Shown one piece after another: positions 44,760 through 53,633 of a stretch of DNA of 64,000 nucleotides. Under the pieces are notes generated by a model. It was not told where the DNA came from and did not search any database. It saw nothing but the letters and a program-made list of their open reading frames with translations. Each line of letters opens with the position of its first letter. The first letter of the stretch is position 1. This DNA comes from JAPORK01 sp026710285 (GTDB lineage: Bacteria; Pseudomonadota; Gammaproteobacteria; Pseudomonadales; Endozoicomonadaceae), in NCBI GenBank assembly GCA_965201045.1, contig OZ241746.1, forward strand, positions 3,286,001 to 3,350,000. Reading direction: 5' to 3'. A program made the translations under genes and the position numbers.

Positions 44760-46829
44760 CTATCCTCTGGGCCAGGAGTCGTATGAAAGAGAAGGAGGTT
44801 TTTTTATTATGCTCATGTTTGTGTGTTCCAGGCAATCCTGTAATGTGGGCATATTTCCATTTCCGTCTTGCTGTTGCATTAAAGCAGCTGCTTCATCTAT
44901 ATATTGCAGTGCTTCCTGGTTTGTCATGTCGTATTCGAGCGTCCACTTTGCATAGTATTCAAACAGCATATTCATTTGTTCTTGTGAAAATTGTTCTGTG
45001 AAGTGGGTAAAAAATGTATTCAGTTCTTCTATATTGTCACGGTTAATCACATAATTCTGAATTAACTGTTGATAATTAGCATGTATCACCGGGGGGGTAA
45101 TCTCTGACATCACTGTAGCGGCTAACCGGCTAAACGCACTGCTAAGAGATTGAGCTCGTTCACCGGCTGCTAACAATGCTGTATTGAGATCAAATGTTGC
45201 ATCTTCTGGCAAGTGTTCAGATTCCGCAATGACCTGCCGCAGCTGATGCAGAGCATCATGTGGTTTGATATATGGTATATCAAGCCATTGTACATAGTTT
45301 TCAAAGAGCAGATCCACTTGTTCCGGGGTCCAGTATAATTCCTGCTCTACATACCTGATCTTGTTTTGAAAGTTTCTGATCTGCTCTTTATTCAGTTTTC
45401 TTTGCAGATAAAAATCACCGAGCTTTCTGCGTGACTCTAAGTCAGTTGCATAGTCGTATTTCTTCTTATCAAGCTCAGCGCCTTTTCTTCGCACAAAGAT
45501 ATCATTGAGATTTTTATCGATGCGTATTACTTTTTGCTGTAAATTGCGAATGTTTTCAGTGACCGAAGGTATCAGAGGGGTTATTTTTTTGATGGTATAT
45601 CCTAACTCTTTTTTTCGTTTCAGGGGGGTTTTTTCGTGTTCCCTTTCCTTTTGCAATGCTACAATCTGTGCTCTTAACATGTTACGGTAAGCCCGCAGAT
45701 TTTTTAAATCTCCATGCATTTTTTGAGACAGATAGTGTAATTTTTCGTACTTTTTTTGTAATGCCTCATGGTGTGAAAATGCCTCACTTTTCATCTTTTG
45801 CAGTTTTACCAGTTCATAGTGCACACCCGCTGTCTCTTTTTGAATTTTTCTTAATTTCAGTGTAACCCGGTGTTGTAATTTTTTTTCTGAAATTAATTTT
45901 CTGCCCGTTGTTATGCGAAGCGTTGGTTTAACAATTTCATGTAACTGCATTAACGAATGATCAAGCGTCGCTTTAGCATCATCGCTGCTTATGCCTTGTG
46001 GCAATTGCTCAACACTCATTTTATAAGCTTTTGTTGCTTTTGCTTCCAGCCAGGCGCCTAGTGTTAATGGCGCACAGAATTTATTCTTTTTTAGCAATAA
46101 ACGGGGAGCAAATGTCTTGAGTGATACAGCCAGATCATAACAGGCTTGCATTACTCTGTTTGCTTCCTGTGAATCGGTATTAGCAGTATTGGGCTGCTGC
46201 AGTACTGCACACAGATAGGGTAACTCTGACTTAATTTGTTGCTGAATCATTATCCGTAAACGATAAAACTGTCGGGTTGGTATTTGCTTTTCTCTATGTA
46301 TTTTTACAATAGTGCGATGAATATGTGCAAGTCCTTCCGGTGTGTATGTATGTAAAATGATATTTTTCAAATATGAAGAGATAGTTGTCAGGTTAGTTTT
46401 TTTAAAAAAAGCACCCGTAAATATTTGCAATACCCTTTCTGTTCTGTTGTAAGGTTTTGCTGCACGGTGTTGGTTTAATCTAAGCAGTGGTTGCAGTGAC
46501 GCCTCTAAAGGATCTTTTCGGGTTTTCATTGACCAGCTAAGCTGATTGTGTCGATCATAAACTCCTTCATCTAGCTGTGTTGCAATATTGGCTGCATGTG
46601 GTAATTGCTGCAACGCCGTAATACTTATCCCTTTAAGAATATTTTTCTGATTTTCCCAGCTTAAATATTTTGCTTCAGGCAGGATTAATTTTAAGATTCC
46701 TTTTTTAAGTATACTCAATTTACGATGCTGATATTTTGCAATGGCAGCGGATACAAATGGCTGTTGTGGTTGTGCGGGCAGTTCTGTTGCTGGTTGAGAA
46801 GGAGCTAAATATTGTTTTAGCGGTTCCAT
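44760..46829 (-). CDS. 689-residue coiled-coil protein with two C-terminal repeats, function unknown
   Basis: No signal peptide or membrane segment is seen; the start MEPLKQYLAPSQPATELP is Pro/Gln-rich. Residues of about 320-510 are Lys/Glu/Leu-rich and look like a long coiled coil. The C-terminal third has two related 45-50-residue units: WTPEQVDLLFENYVQWLDI...DALHQL and FSQEQMNMLFEYYAKWTLEY...EALQYI. I recognise no family. Size, soluble nature and repeats recall type-secreted effectors of intracellular bacteria, which is inference. AAGGAC lies before the ATG. The 3' end abuts repeat R1, so the natural C-terminus may have been changed. Confidence 0.75.
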   Translation of the reverse strand: MEPLKQYLAPSQPATELPAQPQQPFVSAAIAKYQHRKLSILKKGILKLILPEAKYLSWENQKNILKGISITALQQLPHAANIATQLDEGVYDRHNQLSWSMKTRKDPLEASLQPLLRLNQHRAAKPYNRTERVLQIFTGAFFKKTNLTTISSYLKNIILHTYTPEGLAHIHRTIVKIHREKQIPTRQFYRLRIMIQQQIKSELPYLCAVLQQPNTANTDSQEANRVMQACYDLAVSLKTFAPRLLLKKNKFCAPLTLGAWLEAKATKAYKMSVEQLPQGISSDDAKATLDHSLMQLHEIVKPTLRITTGRKLISEKKLQHRVTLKLRKIQKETAGVHYELVKLQKMKSEAFSHHEALQKKYEKLHYLSQKMHGDLKNLRAYRNMLRAQIVALQKEREHEKTPLKRKKELGYTIKKITPLIPSVTENIRNLQQKVIRIDKNLNDIFVRRKGAELDKKKYDYATDLESRRKLGDFYLQRKLNKEQIRNFQNKIRYVEQELYWTPEQVDLLFENYVQWLDIPYIKPHDALHQLRQVIAESEHLPEDATFDLNTALLAAGERAQSLSSAFSRLAATVMSEITPPVIHANYQQLIQNYVINRDNIEELNTFFTHFTEQFSQEQMNMLFEYYAKWTLEYDMTNQEALQYIDEAAALMQQQDGNGNMPTLQDCLEHTNMSIIKKPPSLSYDSWPRG

Positions 46830-47257
46830 AATGATTTAAGTCCTTTTAATATGTGCTTAATGTCCTTAATAGCTTTAAACAGTAATAGTGCTGTTCATCA
46901 CTGCTTAAATGCTTATGGACCTGACTGACGTTGTTAAATTTGCAACGTTCTGATTCAGCGCTCCGGACATTATCTTTATCCCTTGTTGATTAAGTTTAGG
47001 TGAACTTAGAATAATTAGTAGATAATTTTCAGAATATACAGGCAGCTAATTTTATTATTTTATACAAAAAATATTATCGGGTTATCTTATGGGAAGTGGG
47101 TTATTATAACAAGATACTGATATAATATGTTTCAGAAACTTTTTTTGAGAGGGGATGTCCTTTATATCTACAAATTAATTGCGAAAAGAACTTGACTTTT
47201 TTTCAAAAAAACAATGAAATAGCTTTTCTAACCAGCAAACTATAGCAGTATATTTGA
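46830..47257. other. Gene-free stretch between divergent genes
   Basis: About 430 AT-rich bases that should hold promoters for the 689-residue protein gene (minus) and the DUF2062 gene (plus). No boxes can be assigned with confidence. Confidence 0.45.
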
Positions 47258-47773
47258 ATGTTAAAAAAACGGATACAAAATTACTTACCCAGTAAAGAGC
47301 GATTAAAAGCCAGTAAATCGTTACGTTTTTTAGGGGATCGTCTCTTTGCCAATGACCTTTGGCATATTAACAGAAAATCAATTGCCAAAGCTTTTTTAGT
47401 GGGTGTCTTTGCAGCATTAATACCGATTCCTTTTCAGATGGTTTTGGCTGCAATATTAGCCCTCTATATTCAGGGTTATCTGCCGGTTTCTATAGCCCTG
47501 GTATGGCTTACCAACCCGGTAACTATGCCTTTTGTCTTTTATTTTACTTATAAAGTGGGCTGTCTTATTCTGGATGTCCCTGTACACAATACTGGTTTTG
47601 AAATAAGCTGGGCATGGTTTATGGAAAAACTGAGTTCAATCTGGAAGCCGTTATATCTCGGATCGCTTGTATGTGCAATAATAGCCTCTATTATCAGCTA
47701 TTTTATGGTTAATTTTCTCTGGAAATTACATGTGATCCGCAGGTGGAAACAACGAAAAAACAGACCTCAATAA
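47258..47773 (+). CDS. DUF2062 inner-membrane protein
   Basis: The 171-residue protein carries the DUF2062 pattern: SIAKAFLVGVFAALIPIPFQ, then VSIALVWLTNPVTMPFVFYF, and a C-terminal membrane helix before a basic tail (RRWKQRKNRPQ). At least three hydrophobic segments are visible, so it is an integral membrane protein. The molecular role of the family is unknown. In Pseudomonas a DUF2062 gene lies beside comEC; here a chaperone gene and sprT intervene. The ribosome site is weak. Confidence 0.85.
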   Translation: MLKKRIQNYLPSKERLKASKSLRFLGDRLFANDLWHINRKSIAKAFLVGVFAALIPIPFQMVLAAILALYIQGYLPVSIALVWLTNPVTMPFVFYFTYKVGCLILDVPVHNTGFEISWAWFMEKLSSIWKPLYLGSLVCAIIASIISYFMVNFLWKLHVIRRWKQRKNRPQ

Positions 47774-47806
47774 AAATAAAATGCCCCGTTGATCTGCAAA
47801 GGGGCA
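47771..47806 (-). terminator. Rho-independent terminator of the pilus-chaperone gene
   Basis: On the minus strand TGCCCC (47806-47801) pairs with GGGGCA (47787-47782) and is followed by TTTTATTTTTATT (47781 downwards), 34 bases after the stop at 47841. Confidence 0.8.
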
Positions 47807-47840
47807 AAAAGGTTCTTAGACTATAAACCCCAACTCAAAT

Positions 47841-48599
47841 TTACAGTACGTTAAACTTTGGTGTAACCGTACTTTTAGAAAGATGAAATTTTTGTTGATG
47901 CTCTGCGGTACCGTCTTGCAGACTAAATGTAACATGACCGGTTGGCTCAACATTTTCAGGTAGTTTTACTGTCCAGCTTTCACCTGCATATATCCGGCTA
48001 CCGCCAAGGTCAGTACACTCTGGCTGTTTCTTGCCTTTTAGTTGAGGGCTACAGTACTTACCCTGGTGTAACAACACATTAACATTACCGGTATTTGTAC
48101 ATTCTAATGATTGTTTACCCGGTTTGCATACCACCTGGATAAAAGGTTTATCAGGCTGAAGAAATATCAAAGCCTGATAAGAAACCAATATCTTAATCGC
48201 ATTTTGATTGGACTTAACTTTACCTGCAACCGGTACAAATGCAACCCGATAAACTATTTCTTTATCTTTTGACTGCAAAACAGTCTTTGCGATGCGTACT
48301 GTTTGTCGACCATTTGCCGGAATTGTGGCTTTTTGAGGAGAAACCAGTAATTCCATTTCTTCAGGTTTAGTAATAACAGTTTTTGTTTCTTTTGACGTTC
48401 CCGGATTTTTTATTTTTATAGCAGATACCTGTAAGTAAAGTGGTTCTTTATCCGGATTAGTAACGATAATATCTTCCCATCTTTTGCCAGGTTTAAAGTG
48501 AACAATCATCTTGTCAAGCACCATAGTGGCCTGAAGAGAGGGAATATTTATGATTAGAATAAATGCAATAAAAGAAAATAATTGAGTGATTATTCTCAT
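47841..48599 (-). CDS. PapD-like periplasmic pilus-assembly chaperone, orphan
   Basis: The 252-residue product has a signal peptide (FSFIAFILIINIPSLQA) and a two-domain immunoglobulin-like chaperone layout. MVLDKMIVHFKPGKRWEDIIVTN opens domain 1. LLVSPQKATIPANGRQTVRI corresponds to the conserved strand before the FGL/FGS loop, and YRVAFVPV is the following strand. Domain 2 has paired cysteines (VVCKPGKQSLEC; KYCSPQLKGKKQPEC). Such chaperones cap fimbrial subunits for an outer-membrane usher, but no usher or subunit gene is nearby. It has its own terminator and looks monocistronic. Confidence 0.8.
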   Translation of the reverse strand: MRIITQLFSFIAFILIINIPSLQATMVLDKMIVHFKPGKRWEDIIVTNPDKEPLYLQVSAIKIKNPGTSKETKTVITKPEEMELLVSPQKATIPANGRQTVRIAKTVLQSKDKEIVYRVAFVPVAGKVKSNQNAIKILVSYQALIFLQPDKPFIQVVCKPGKQSLECTNTGNVNVLLHQGKYCSPQLKGKKQPECTDLGGSRIYAGESWTVKLPENVEPTGHVTFSLQDGTAEHQQKFHLSKSTVTPKFNVL

Positions 48600-48720
48600 C
48601 GTACTATGCTTCTCTGTCAGTTATTTAGTCTATTTTTGTACCCATTGTTGTACCATGAGACAACAGATTTTACACAATACCAGGATACACTGATAAAACA
48701 CAATATTTCTTAATAAAGTA

Positions 48721-48800
48721 TATACTCATTCAACTTTAAAACAGCAGATTTTATTTTTGCTTAATTGCTTAATAACAAATAGTTATGCCAATGTAAACTC
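48721..48800. mobile_element. Decayed family-D MITE
   Basis: TATACTCATTCAACTTTAAA from 48721, then gattttatttttgc and taataacaaa, match the left and central parts of the 61806-61909 element read in reverse. The second inverted repeat is unrecognisable. It ends just before the stop codon of the minus-strand frame at 48808. Confidence 0.6.
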
Positions 48801-48807
48801 GACGCCT

Positions 48808-49176
48808 TCAGGCTGCACAGGTCTGTCCGGATGATAAAAAAATGAGAATTTTTGCAGTGTCAGTTTTTTTGTGAAAGCCCTTCGGGTGAACCATAAAGAC
48901 ACCGTCTACTGTGTCAGACTCGTTTGATATAGAATAACTACATCTGCACAAGTCTTCCTTGTATCTGATATCTTTATGGTTCTCTGGGTCAAATGACAAA
49001 ACATCAACAGACCCTGGTATCACTACGTATCCTGAAAAACAAAAACAGTAAGGTCCATTTTTCAATATTTTTATTCTATGTAACTTACACAGGTTTTTAT
49101 TTTCAAGTCTCTGAAAGGCTGTGCGCAGTTGTTTTGACCGGTTTAGTCTGATGTGAATATTGGAGCTTATCTCCAC
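48808..49176 (-). CDS. Possible small Cys-rich protein overlapping sprT
   Basis: An open frame of up to 122 codons with a GTG start inside the end of sprT (74-base overlap). It has KNLCKLHR, GPYCFCFSGYVV and DLCRCSYSIS, six cysteines before the end, but no signal peptide. The frame may start later or be a remnant. I do not recognise it. The lack of a clear ribosome site keeps confidence low. Confidence 0.35.
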   Translation of the reverse strand: MEISSNIHIRLNRSKQLRTAFQRLENKNLCKLHRIKILKNGPYCFCFSGYVVIPGSVDVLSFDPENHKDIRYKEDLCRCSYSISNESDTVDGVFMVHPKGFHKKTDTAKILIFLSSGQTCAA

Positions 49177-49663
49177 AGGAACGACAGATATAAATAGTCC
49201 CTTTACAAGCTCTGCGATGTCTGACTACGCTGAAAAAATTATTTTTGTTCGTGCAGCTGCATGTATAGACATAAGGGTAACGACCAGTGCTGCTTAAATC
49301 ATAATTATGACAACGGATAGCAGGTAGTTTAAAAATTTCTGTCATTATTGCTGTCCATTCCTTTCCGTGAGGACGAATACATTTTCCATACATGTGAAAA
49401 GCAACCAGATGAGCAACTTCGTGCGCCACAATCTGTTTTAAATAATCGGCAGATCCGTTAGCAAAAAAAACCGGGTTAAAGCGTAAAAGGTTACGTTCAG
49501 GCAGCGCCTGACCTGCATCTGCTCCTATAATGTTTAACAATACAGTTGGTTGTGGAAAAGTTCGTTTATAAAATTGACCTGCTTGCTCAAGCAGCCAGTT
49601 AACTCTGCTTTTTACCATATCCTGTTGTTTATAGTTATTAATGTTGATGCTTAGCTTAGACAT
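49103..49663 (-). CDS. sprT: SprT-family zinc metalloprotease-like protein
   Basis: The 186-residue protein has the SprT pattern: NIIGADAGQALPERNLLRFN, the zinc motif HEVAHLVAFHMYG with surrounding IVAHE, then HGKEWTAIMTEIF, and C-terminal cysteines (YTCSCTNKN, YICRSCGDKLQ) for a zinc ribbon. The family is related to SPRTN DNA-protein crosslink proteases; the bacterial role is not well defined. The length fits. The ribosome site is weak. It is divergent from comEC, and the 48808 frame overlaps its end. Confidence 0.9.
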   Translation of the reverse strand: MSKLSININNYKQQDMVKSRVNWLLEQAGQFYKRTFPQPTVLLNIIGADAGQALPERNLLRFNPVFFANGSADYLKQIVAHEVAHLVAFHMYGKCIRPHGKEWTAIMTEIFKLPAIRCHNYDLSSTGRYPYVYTCSCTNKNNFFSVVRHRRACKGTIYICRSCGDKLQYSHQTKPVKTTAHSLSET

Positions 49664-49821
49664 AAAATGGTCACTTATGTAAAAATACTACTTAGGGTCT
49701 GTTGCAAATCTAAATCTGCCTGGATTTTACTTTTTAAAAACTGCAATCATTGCTATATAAAAATCACTGCAACTATCTAATTGTGAATATAGACTATACG
49801 TCTTTAAACATAAAACAGTTG

Positions 49822-52107
49822 ATGGTAATATTTGTGTTTCGTTTGTGTATGGCAGCGTTTTGCGTTGGTATTATTATTGTGTCTCGGTCTTCTGTGCTGA
49901 CAGGAAACTGGTGTAACATTGTTTTAATTACTGCTCCTTTGTGGTTTTTTATCGTTAAATTTTTTGTTGATAATACAGTAATTAAGCTATCATTTTCTGT
50001 TTTGTGTGCTTTAGGTGTGGGGATAGGATTTGCAGGCATTAAATGTGAAAATATTCTTAAAAAAGCCGCCCCTGTTCCGGTCAAATGGTCCGATAAAGCT
50101 GTTTTTATAAGTGGAATGATTACGGGTCTTCCTTCGTATAACAAAGGGTTATGGCGATTTACACTGACTGATGTCCATGTTGAAGATAAGTTACTAGGTG
50201 GATCTTTAAAACTTTCCTGGTATAGTCGTAATTCTTTATCTCCCGGACAATGCTGGAAATTGCTTGTCAGAGTTAAACCACCCCACAGTACGGTCAGCCC
50301 TGGTGCTTTTGAAATGGAGGCCTGGTTGAGAAGAGCGCATATCAATGGTACCGGATATGTTGTAAAAAGTGCTTTTAATCGGTGTACAGGCAGCAATCAT
50401 TTATCAATCGATTTTTGGCGCAATAAATTTAATCAACATTTGATTCGTATGCTACCCGGAAAAGATACACAGTTGTCACAGGCGCTGCTATTTGGAAAAA
50501 AAGCAGCAGTTTCTCCTGAGGACTGGGCACTTTTTAATGCAACCGGTACAACGCACTTGCTTATTATTTCTGGTTTACATGTTGGTTTGATATTTATGTT
50601 TGGATATTCTCTGATTAGCGGGTTGAGATATCTACGATTATTGCCATTAAAATATGTTGCCTTGCCGCGTGTAGGGGTTATCTTTGGTTTCCTGATGGGG
50701 TGTCTGTATGCTGCTCTGGCCGGATTTTCTGTACCTGTACAAAGAGCATTAACAATGCTTTTTTTTGGTTGTCTGAATAAATTATTTGATTTTAACGCCA
50801 ATGCTTCAACAGTATGGCTAACAGCTATGACCGGTATTTTGCTCTTTGATCCCATGGCAGTAACCAGTAATGGTTTCTGGTATTCATTCATTGCTGTTGC
50901 TTCACTTTTGTTGGTATTTGCTAATAAAGCAGGGGGATGGTCCCGTTGGCAGCGGTTGTGGTTACCGCAGTGGAGCGTTTTTATTGCCCTGTTTCCTCTG
51001 TTACTCTGGTATCAACAACCTTCTGCCTGGTGCTCCCCTATTATCAATATGTTATCAGTTCCTTTTGTGGGGCTGGTGGTTGTACCACTTTTAATGGCGG
51101 GAATGCTAATCTCTTTTCTGCCGGGTGAAATAAACTGGATACTTTCTCTGGGAAACTGCTTGTTACAATACTGGAAAAGTCTTATACAGTGGGTTGCATC
51201 ATGGTCGGTCATTTCACAGGGAAACAGTATTATCAACGCAACTGTTTTATTACTGTCACTGGCGGGTGCCTGCTTTTTTTTACTGCCCCGCGGATTGGGT
51301 TGGCGCTGGTTGGGGGTTCCCTGTTTATTGCTTATATGGTTACCTGATGTAAAAAAAATAGCTAAAAATCAGGCAGAAATTGCGCTGCTTGATGTTCGCA
51401 GGAGCCATGTTGCTATTATTCGTACCCGGCATCATGTGGCCATTTTCGATATGGGAGACAGAACAAAACATCCACGTTTTAATACAACGCAAACAACAAT
51501 ACTGCCTTTTTTACATCAGCATAAGATTAATACCATTGATGCATGGATTCTTCCCCGTGGATTATCAACAGAAGTGGCTGCCAGTCAGTTAAAAGAAAAT
51601 GTAACCATCAATAAAATATATTCATCTGCACGATTTTTAAAAGAGGATCAGTTATCTTGTGAAAATTTACATTCCTGGCAGTGGGATGGTGTTGTTTTTC
51701 AACTGTTTCCGGATAAAAACAGCTGCATTTTAACGGTAACTTCTGCACAGCACAGAGTTCTGTTTACCGGTAATGCTTCTGGTACAAAAATAGAATATCT
51801 GCTTAAAAAGCATTATAAAGATCTGCACAGTGATGTATGGTGTGTGATGTCTGTAAAGCCTTATTTGCCTGAAATTAAACCAATTTTACAGAATGTTGCA
51901 CCTAATTATATTGCTTTGTCACAATCAGAACCGCTGAAAGTAATGAAAGAAAAAAAATGGCTGAACTCCGCTCTATTATCTGAATCACCAGCGCAAAAAT
52001 TAATTGCTACCGCGGATACAGGGACGCAATACTATTTATTACAGGACAAAGGAGATTTGGCTGTATCCTTTTCCCGGGAAAAGGATAAACGCTGGTGGAG
52101 GTATTGA
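49822..52107 (+). CDS. comEC: ComEC/Rec2 DNA-uptake channel protein with degenerate hydrolase domain
   Basis: ComEC forms the inner-membrane channel for single-stranded DNA in natural transformation. The roughly 760-residue product has an N-terminal membrane part, the OB-like DUF4131 region, the Competence domain (GTTHLLIISGLHVGLIFMFG, GFSVPVQRALTMLFFG) with many helices, and a C-terminal metallo-beta-lactamase-like domain starting IALLDVRRSHVAII. In that last domain the expected HxDxDH motif reads LPRGLSTEVAAS, the later TGD is FTGNAS, and the HHGS motif is gone, so nuclease function is probably lost. The start is uncertain: ATG 49822 chosen; GTG 49783 and TTG 49750 are upstream in frame. 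Confidence 0.9.
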   Translation: MVIFVFRLCMAAFCVGIIIVSRSSVLTGNWCNIVLITAPLWFFIVKFFVDNTVIKLSFSVLCALGVGIGFAGIKCENILKKAAPVPVKWSDKAVFISGMITGLPSYNKGLWRFTLTDVHVEDKLLGGSLKLSWYSRNSLSPGQCWKLLVRVKPPHSTVSPGAFEMEAWLRRAHINGTGYVVKSAFNRCTGSNHLSIDFWRNKFNQHLIRMLPGKDTQLSQALLFGKKAAVSPEDWALFNATGTTHLLIISGLHVGLIFMFGYSLISGLRYLRLLPLKYVALPRVGVIFGFLMGCLYAALAGFSVPVQRALTMLFFGCLNKLFDFNANASTVWLTAMTGILLFDPMAVTSNGFWYSFIAVASLLLVFANKAGGWSRWQRLWLPQWSVFIALFPLLLWYQQPSAWCSPIINMLSVPFVGLVVVPLLMAGMLISFLPGEINWILSLGNCLLQYWKSLIQWVASWSVISQGNSIINATVLLLSLAGACFFLLPRGLGWRWLGVPCLLLIWLPDVKKIAKNQAEIALLDVRRSHVAIIRTRHHVAIFDMGDRTKHPRFNTTQTTILPFLHQHKINTIDAWILPRGLSTEVAASQLKENVTINKIYSSARFLKEDQLSCENLHSWQWDGVVFQLFPDKNSCILTVTSAQHRVLFTGNASGTKIEYLLKKHYKDLHSDVWCVMSVKPYLPEIKPILQNVAPNYIALSQSEPLKVMKEKKWLNSALLSESPAQKLIATADTGTQYYLLQDKGDLAVSFSREKDKRWWRY

Positions 52108-52525
52108 AGAGAATGAAGTAGCAGCACTGCTTTATTCCTTTTGTAAATTTAGTTTACTCTCATTAATATTCCGGACCGTCTCAGGTAAAATTATCTCATG
52201 TTACTACGTTACTATCATCTCAGAATGTCCTGTATAGAGCTATTTTAATCAGTTAGCAGGTCTGTAATTTGAGTGAATCTGACTTATCAAATCAATCCTT
52301 TGCTGATTAATAATAAAAAGTTTTTTATATGGATTAATTCGTGTACAATACCAGCCATGCGGTTTCAGTCGATTATTTTATTGGTATTATTGTCAGTTTA
52401 CATCTGTAGAAAATAGATTACCCGATATAATAACCAATATAGAGAAGCATTTAAGTGACATCTGATTCTGCAAATAAATTAATTTTTTTAATATTTTAAT
52501 AATCGTTACAGGAAATTATTTGGTA
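52108..52525. other. Gene-free stretch after comEC
   Basis: About 415 AT-rich bases with no gene. The promoter of the HAD-like lipoprotein gene is expected here. No clear terminator for comEC is visible. Confidence 0.45.
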
Positions 52526-53539
52526 ATGAAGAAGAAGTTTTCTTATATCGCATGGATATTTTTTTGTTTGGCAGCAATTTTATCAATTGCAGGATGTAAT
52601 AAAGACAAGCAGCAGTATCAAAAAAAAACCGATCACGGGCAGCAATACTATAAAACTTCCACTCCTGGTCAATTCTTAAAAAAGTGGATGAATAAAATAA
52701 AAGCGGACAGTAAAACAGTCGTTTTTCTGGATCTGGATGATACCGTTTTTAGTCAACCACCTAACAGCATTATTAGATCAGACATTTATTATTTTTTAAG
52801 AGGAAATGAAAAAGCTAAATACCCGGAAATGGCTGAAAAAGAGATCCACCAACGTATCAGACCATTACTTATGAATGTAACCAATGATTTATCTTATCAG
52901 TTAACAGATAAACTACTGCCAGAGGTTATCAATGAATTAACAAGAAGAGGGGTCACTGTTGTCGGTTTGACTGCCAGAGAAAAAAGGTTTATACCGGTAA
53001 CACTTAAGTGGTTAAAACAGTTAAACATTCAGTTTAGTCCTGTGGCTGAAGAAGCAATCACAGATAAAACTTTTCATTCTCCGGTTATTGTAAAGCAGGG
53101 CGTATTATTTGCCGGTGGTAACAAAAAAGGAGATATTATAACTGCATTACTACGTTCAAAAAAGATACCTCAACCTGAGCAGATTCTTTTTATGGATGAC
53201 CGGGCTGACCATGTGAACAGTGTAGATCGCGCATTAACAGCCTGGGACAGTAAGATTAAAGTTAGTCTGGTACAGTGCACTTATCCTGAGGTTGCTTTCA
53301 AGCCGCATAACGGTGAATTAATAACAAAAGAGTTGCTGCGTCATCTGGCTGATGGTTACCAGAATCAGAATAAAACCGTTGCAAAGTTACTGCAAACTGA
53401 TCCATATACACGGGAATTGATTGCCAGTCAATATAATATCAGTCAGAATGATAAATTGCTTCCGGACCTGTTTCTTGAAATGCATAGCGGCAGGCAATCT
53501 GACAAGAGAGGTAATTATAAACTGGCAAGCGCTTTGTAA
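52526..53539 (+). CDS. HAD-like (DUF2608) lipoprotein
   Basis: The 337-residue protein opens with a lipoprotein signal (IFFCLAAILSIAGC; lipobox IAGC, about Cys25). The rest is a haloacid-dehalogenase-type phosphatase fold of DUF2608 type: motif I VVFLDLDDTVF, motif II VVGLTAR, a Lys in NKKGDII and motif IV FMDDRADHVNSV. All catalytic positions are present, so it may be a periplasmic phosphatase; the substrate is unknown. DUF2608 genes occur in Legionella and other host-associated bacteria. AGGA fits a TTG start at 52520 (7 bases) better than the ATG at 52526 (13 bases), so two extra residues are possible. Confidence 0.8.
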   Translation: MKKKFSYIAWIFFCLAAILSIAGCNKDKQQYQKKTDHGQQYYKTSTPGQFLKKWMNKIKADSKTVVFLDLDDTVFSQPPNSIIRSDIYYFLRGNEKAKYPEMAEKEIHQRIRPLLMNVTNDLSYQLTDKLLPEVINELTRRGVTVVGLTAREKRFIPVTLKWLKQLNIQFSPVAEEAITDKTFHSPVIVKQGVLFAGGNKKGDIITALLRSKKIPQPEQILFMDDRADHVNSVDRALTAWDSKIKVSLVQCTYPEVAFKPHNGELITKELLRHLADGYQNQNKTVAKLLQTDPYTRELIASQYNISQNDKLLPDLFLEMHSGRQSDKRGNYKLASAL

Positions 53540-53569
53540 TTTACGGTAACGCACATTATTAATAGAAAT

Positions 53570-53613
53570 CAGTGACCCTCTGCTATTGGTTTTATCTTAT
53601 ATCCGGGTCACTG
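53570..53613. terminator. Inverted repeat between convergent genes
   Basis: CAGTGACCC (53570-53578) and GGGTCACTG (53605-53613) form a perfect 9-bp stem with a 26-base loop between the convergent lipoprotein and reductase genes. There is no U tract; it may stop transcription from both sides. Confidence 0.45.
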
Positions 53614-53633
53614 CAAGATTATGTTAAAGCTGG

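Noticed and set aside
44609..45001. 130-codon plus-strand frame
   Set aside because: It begins in repeat R1 and runs antisense to the 689-residue protein gene.
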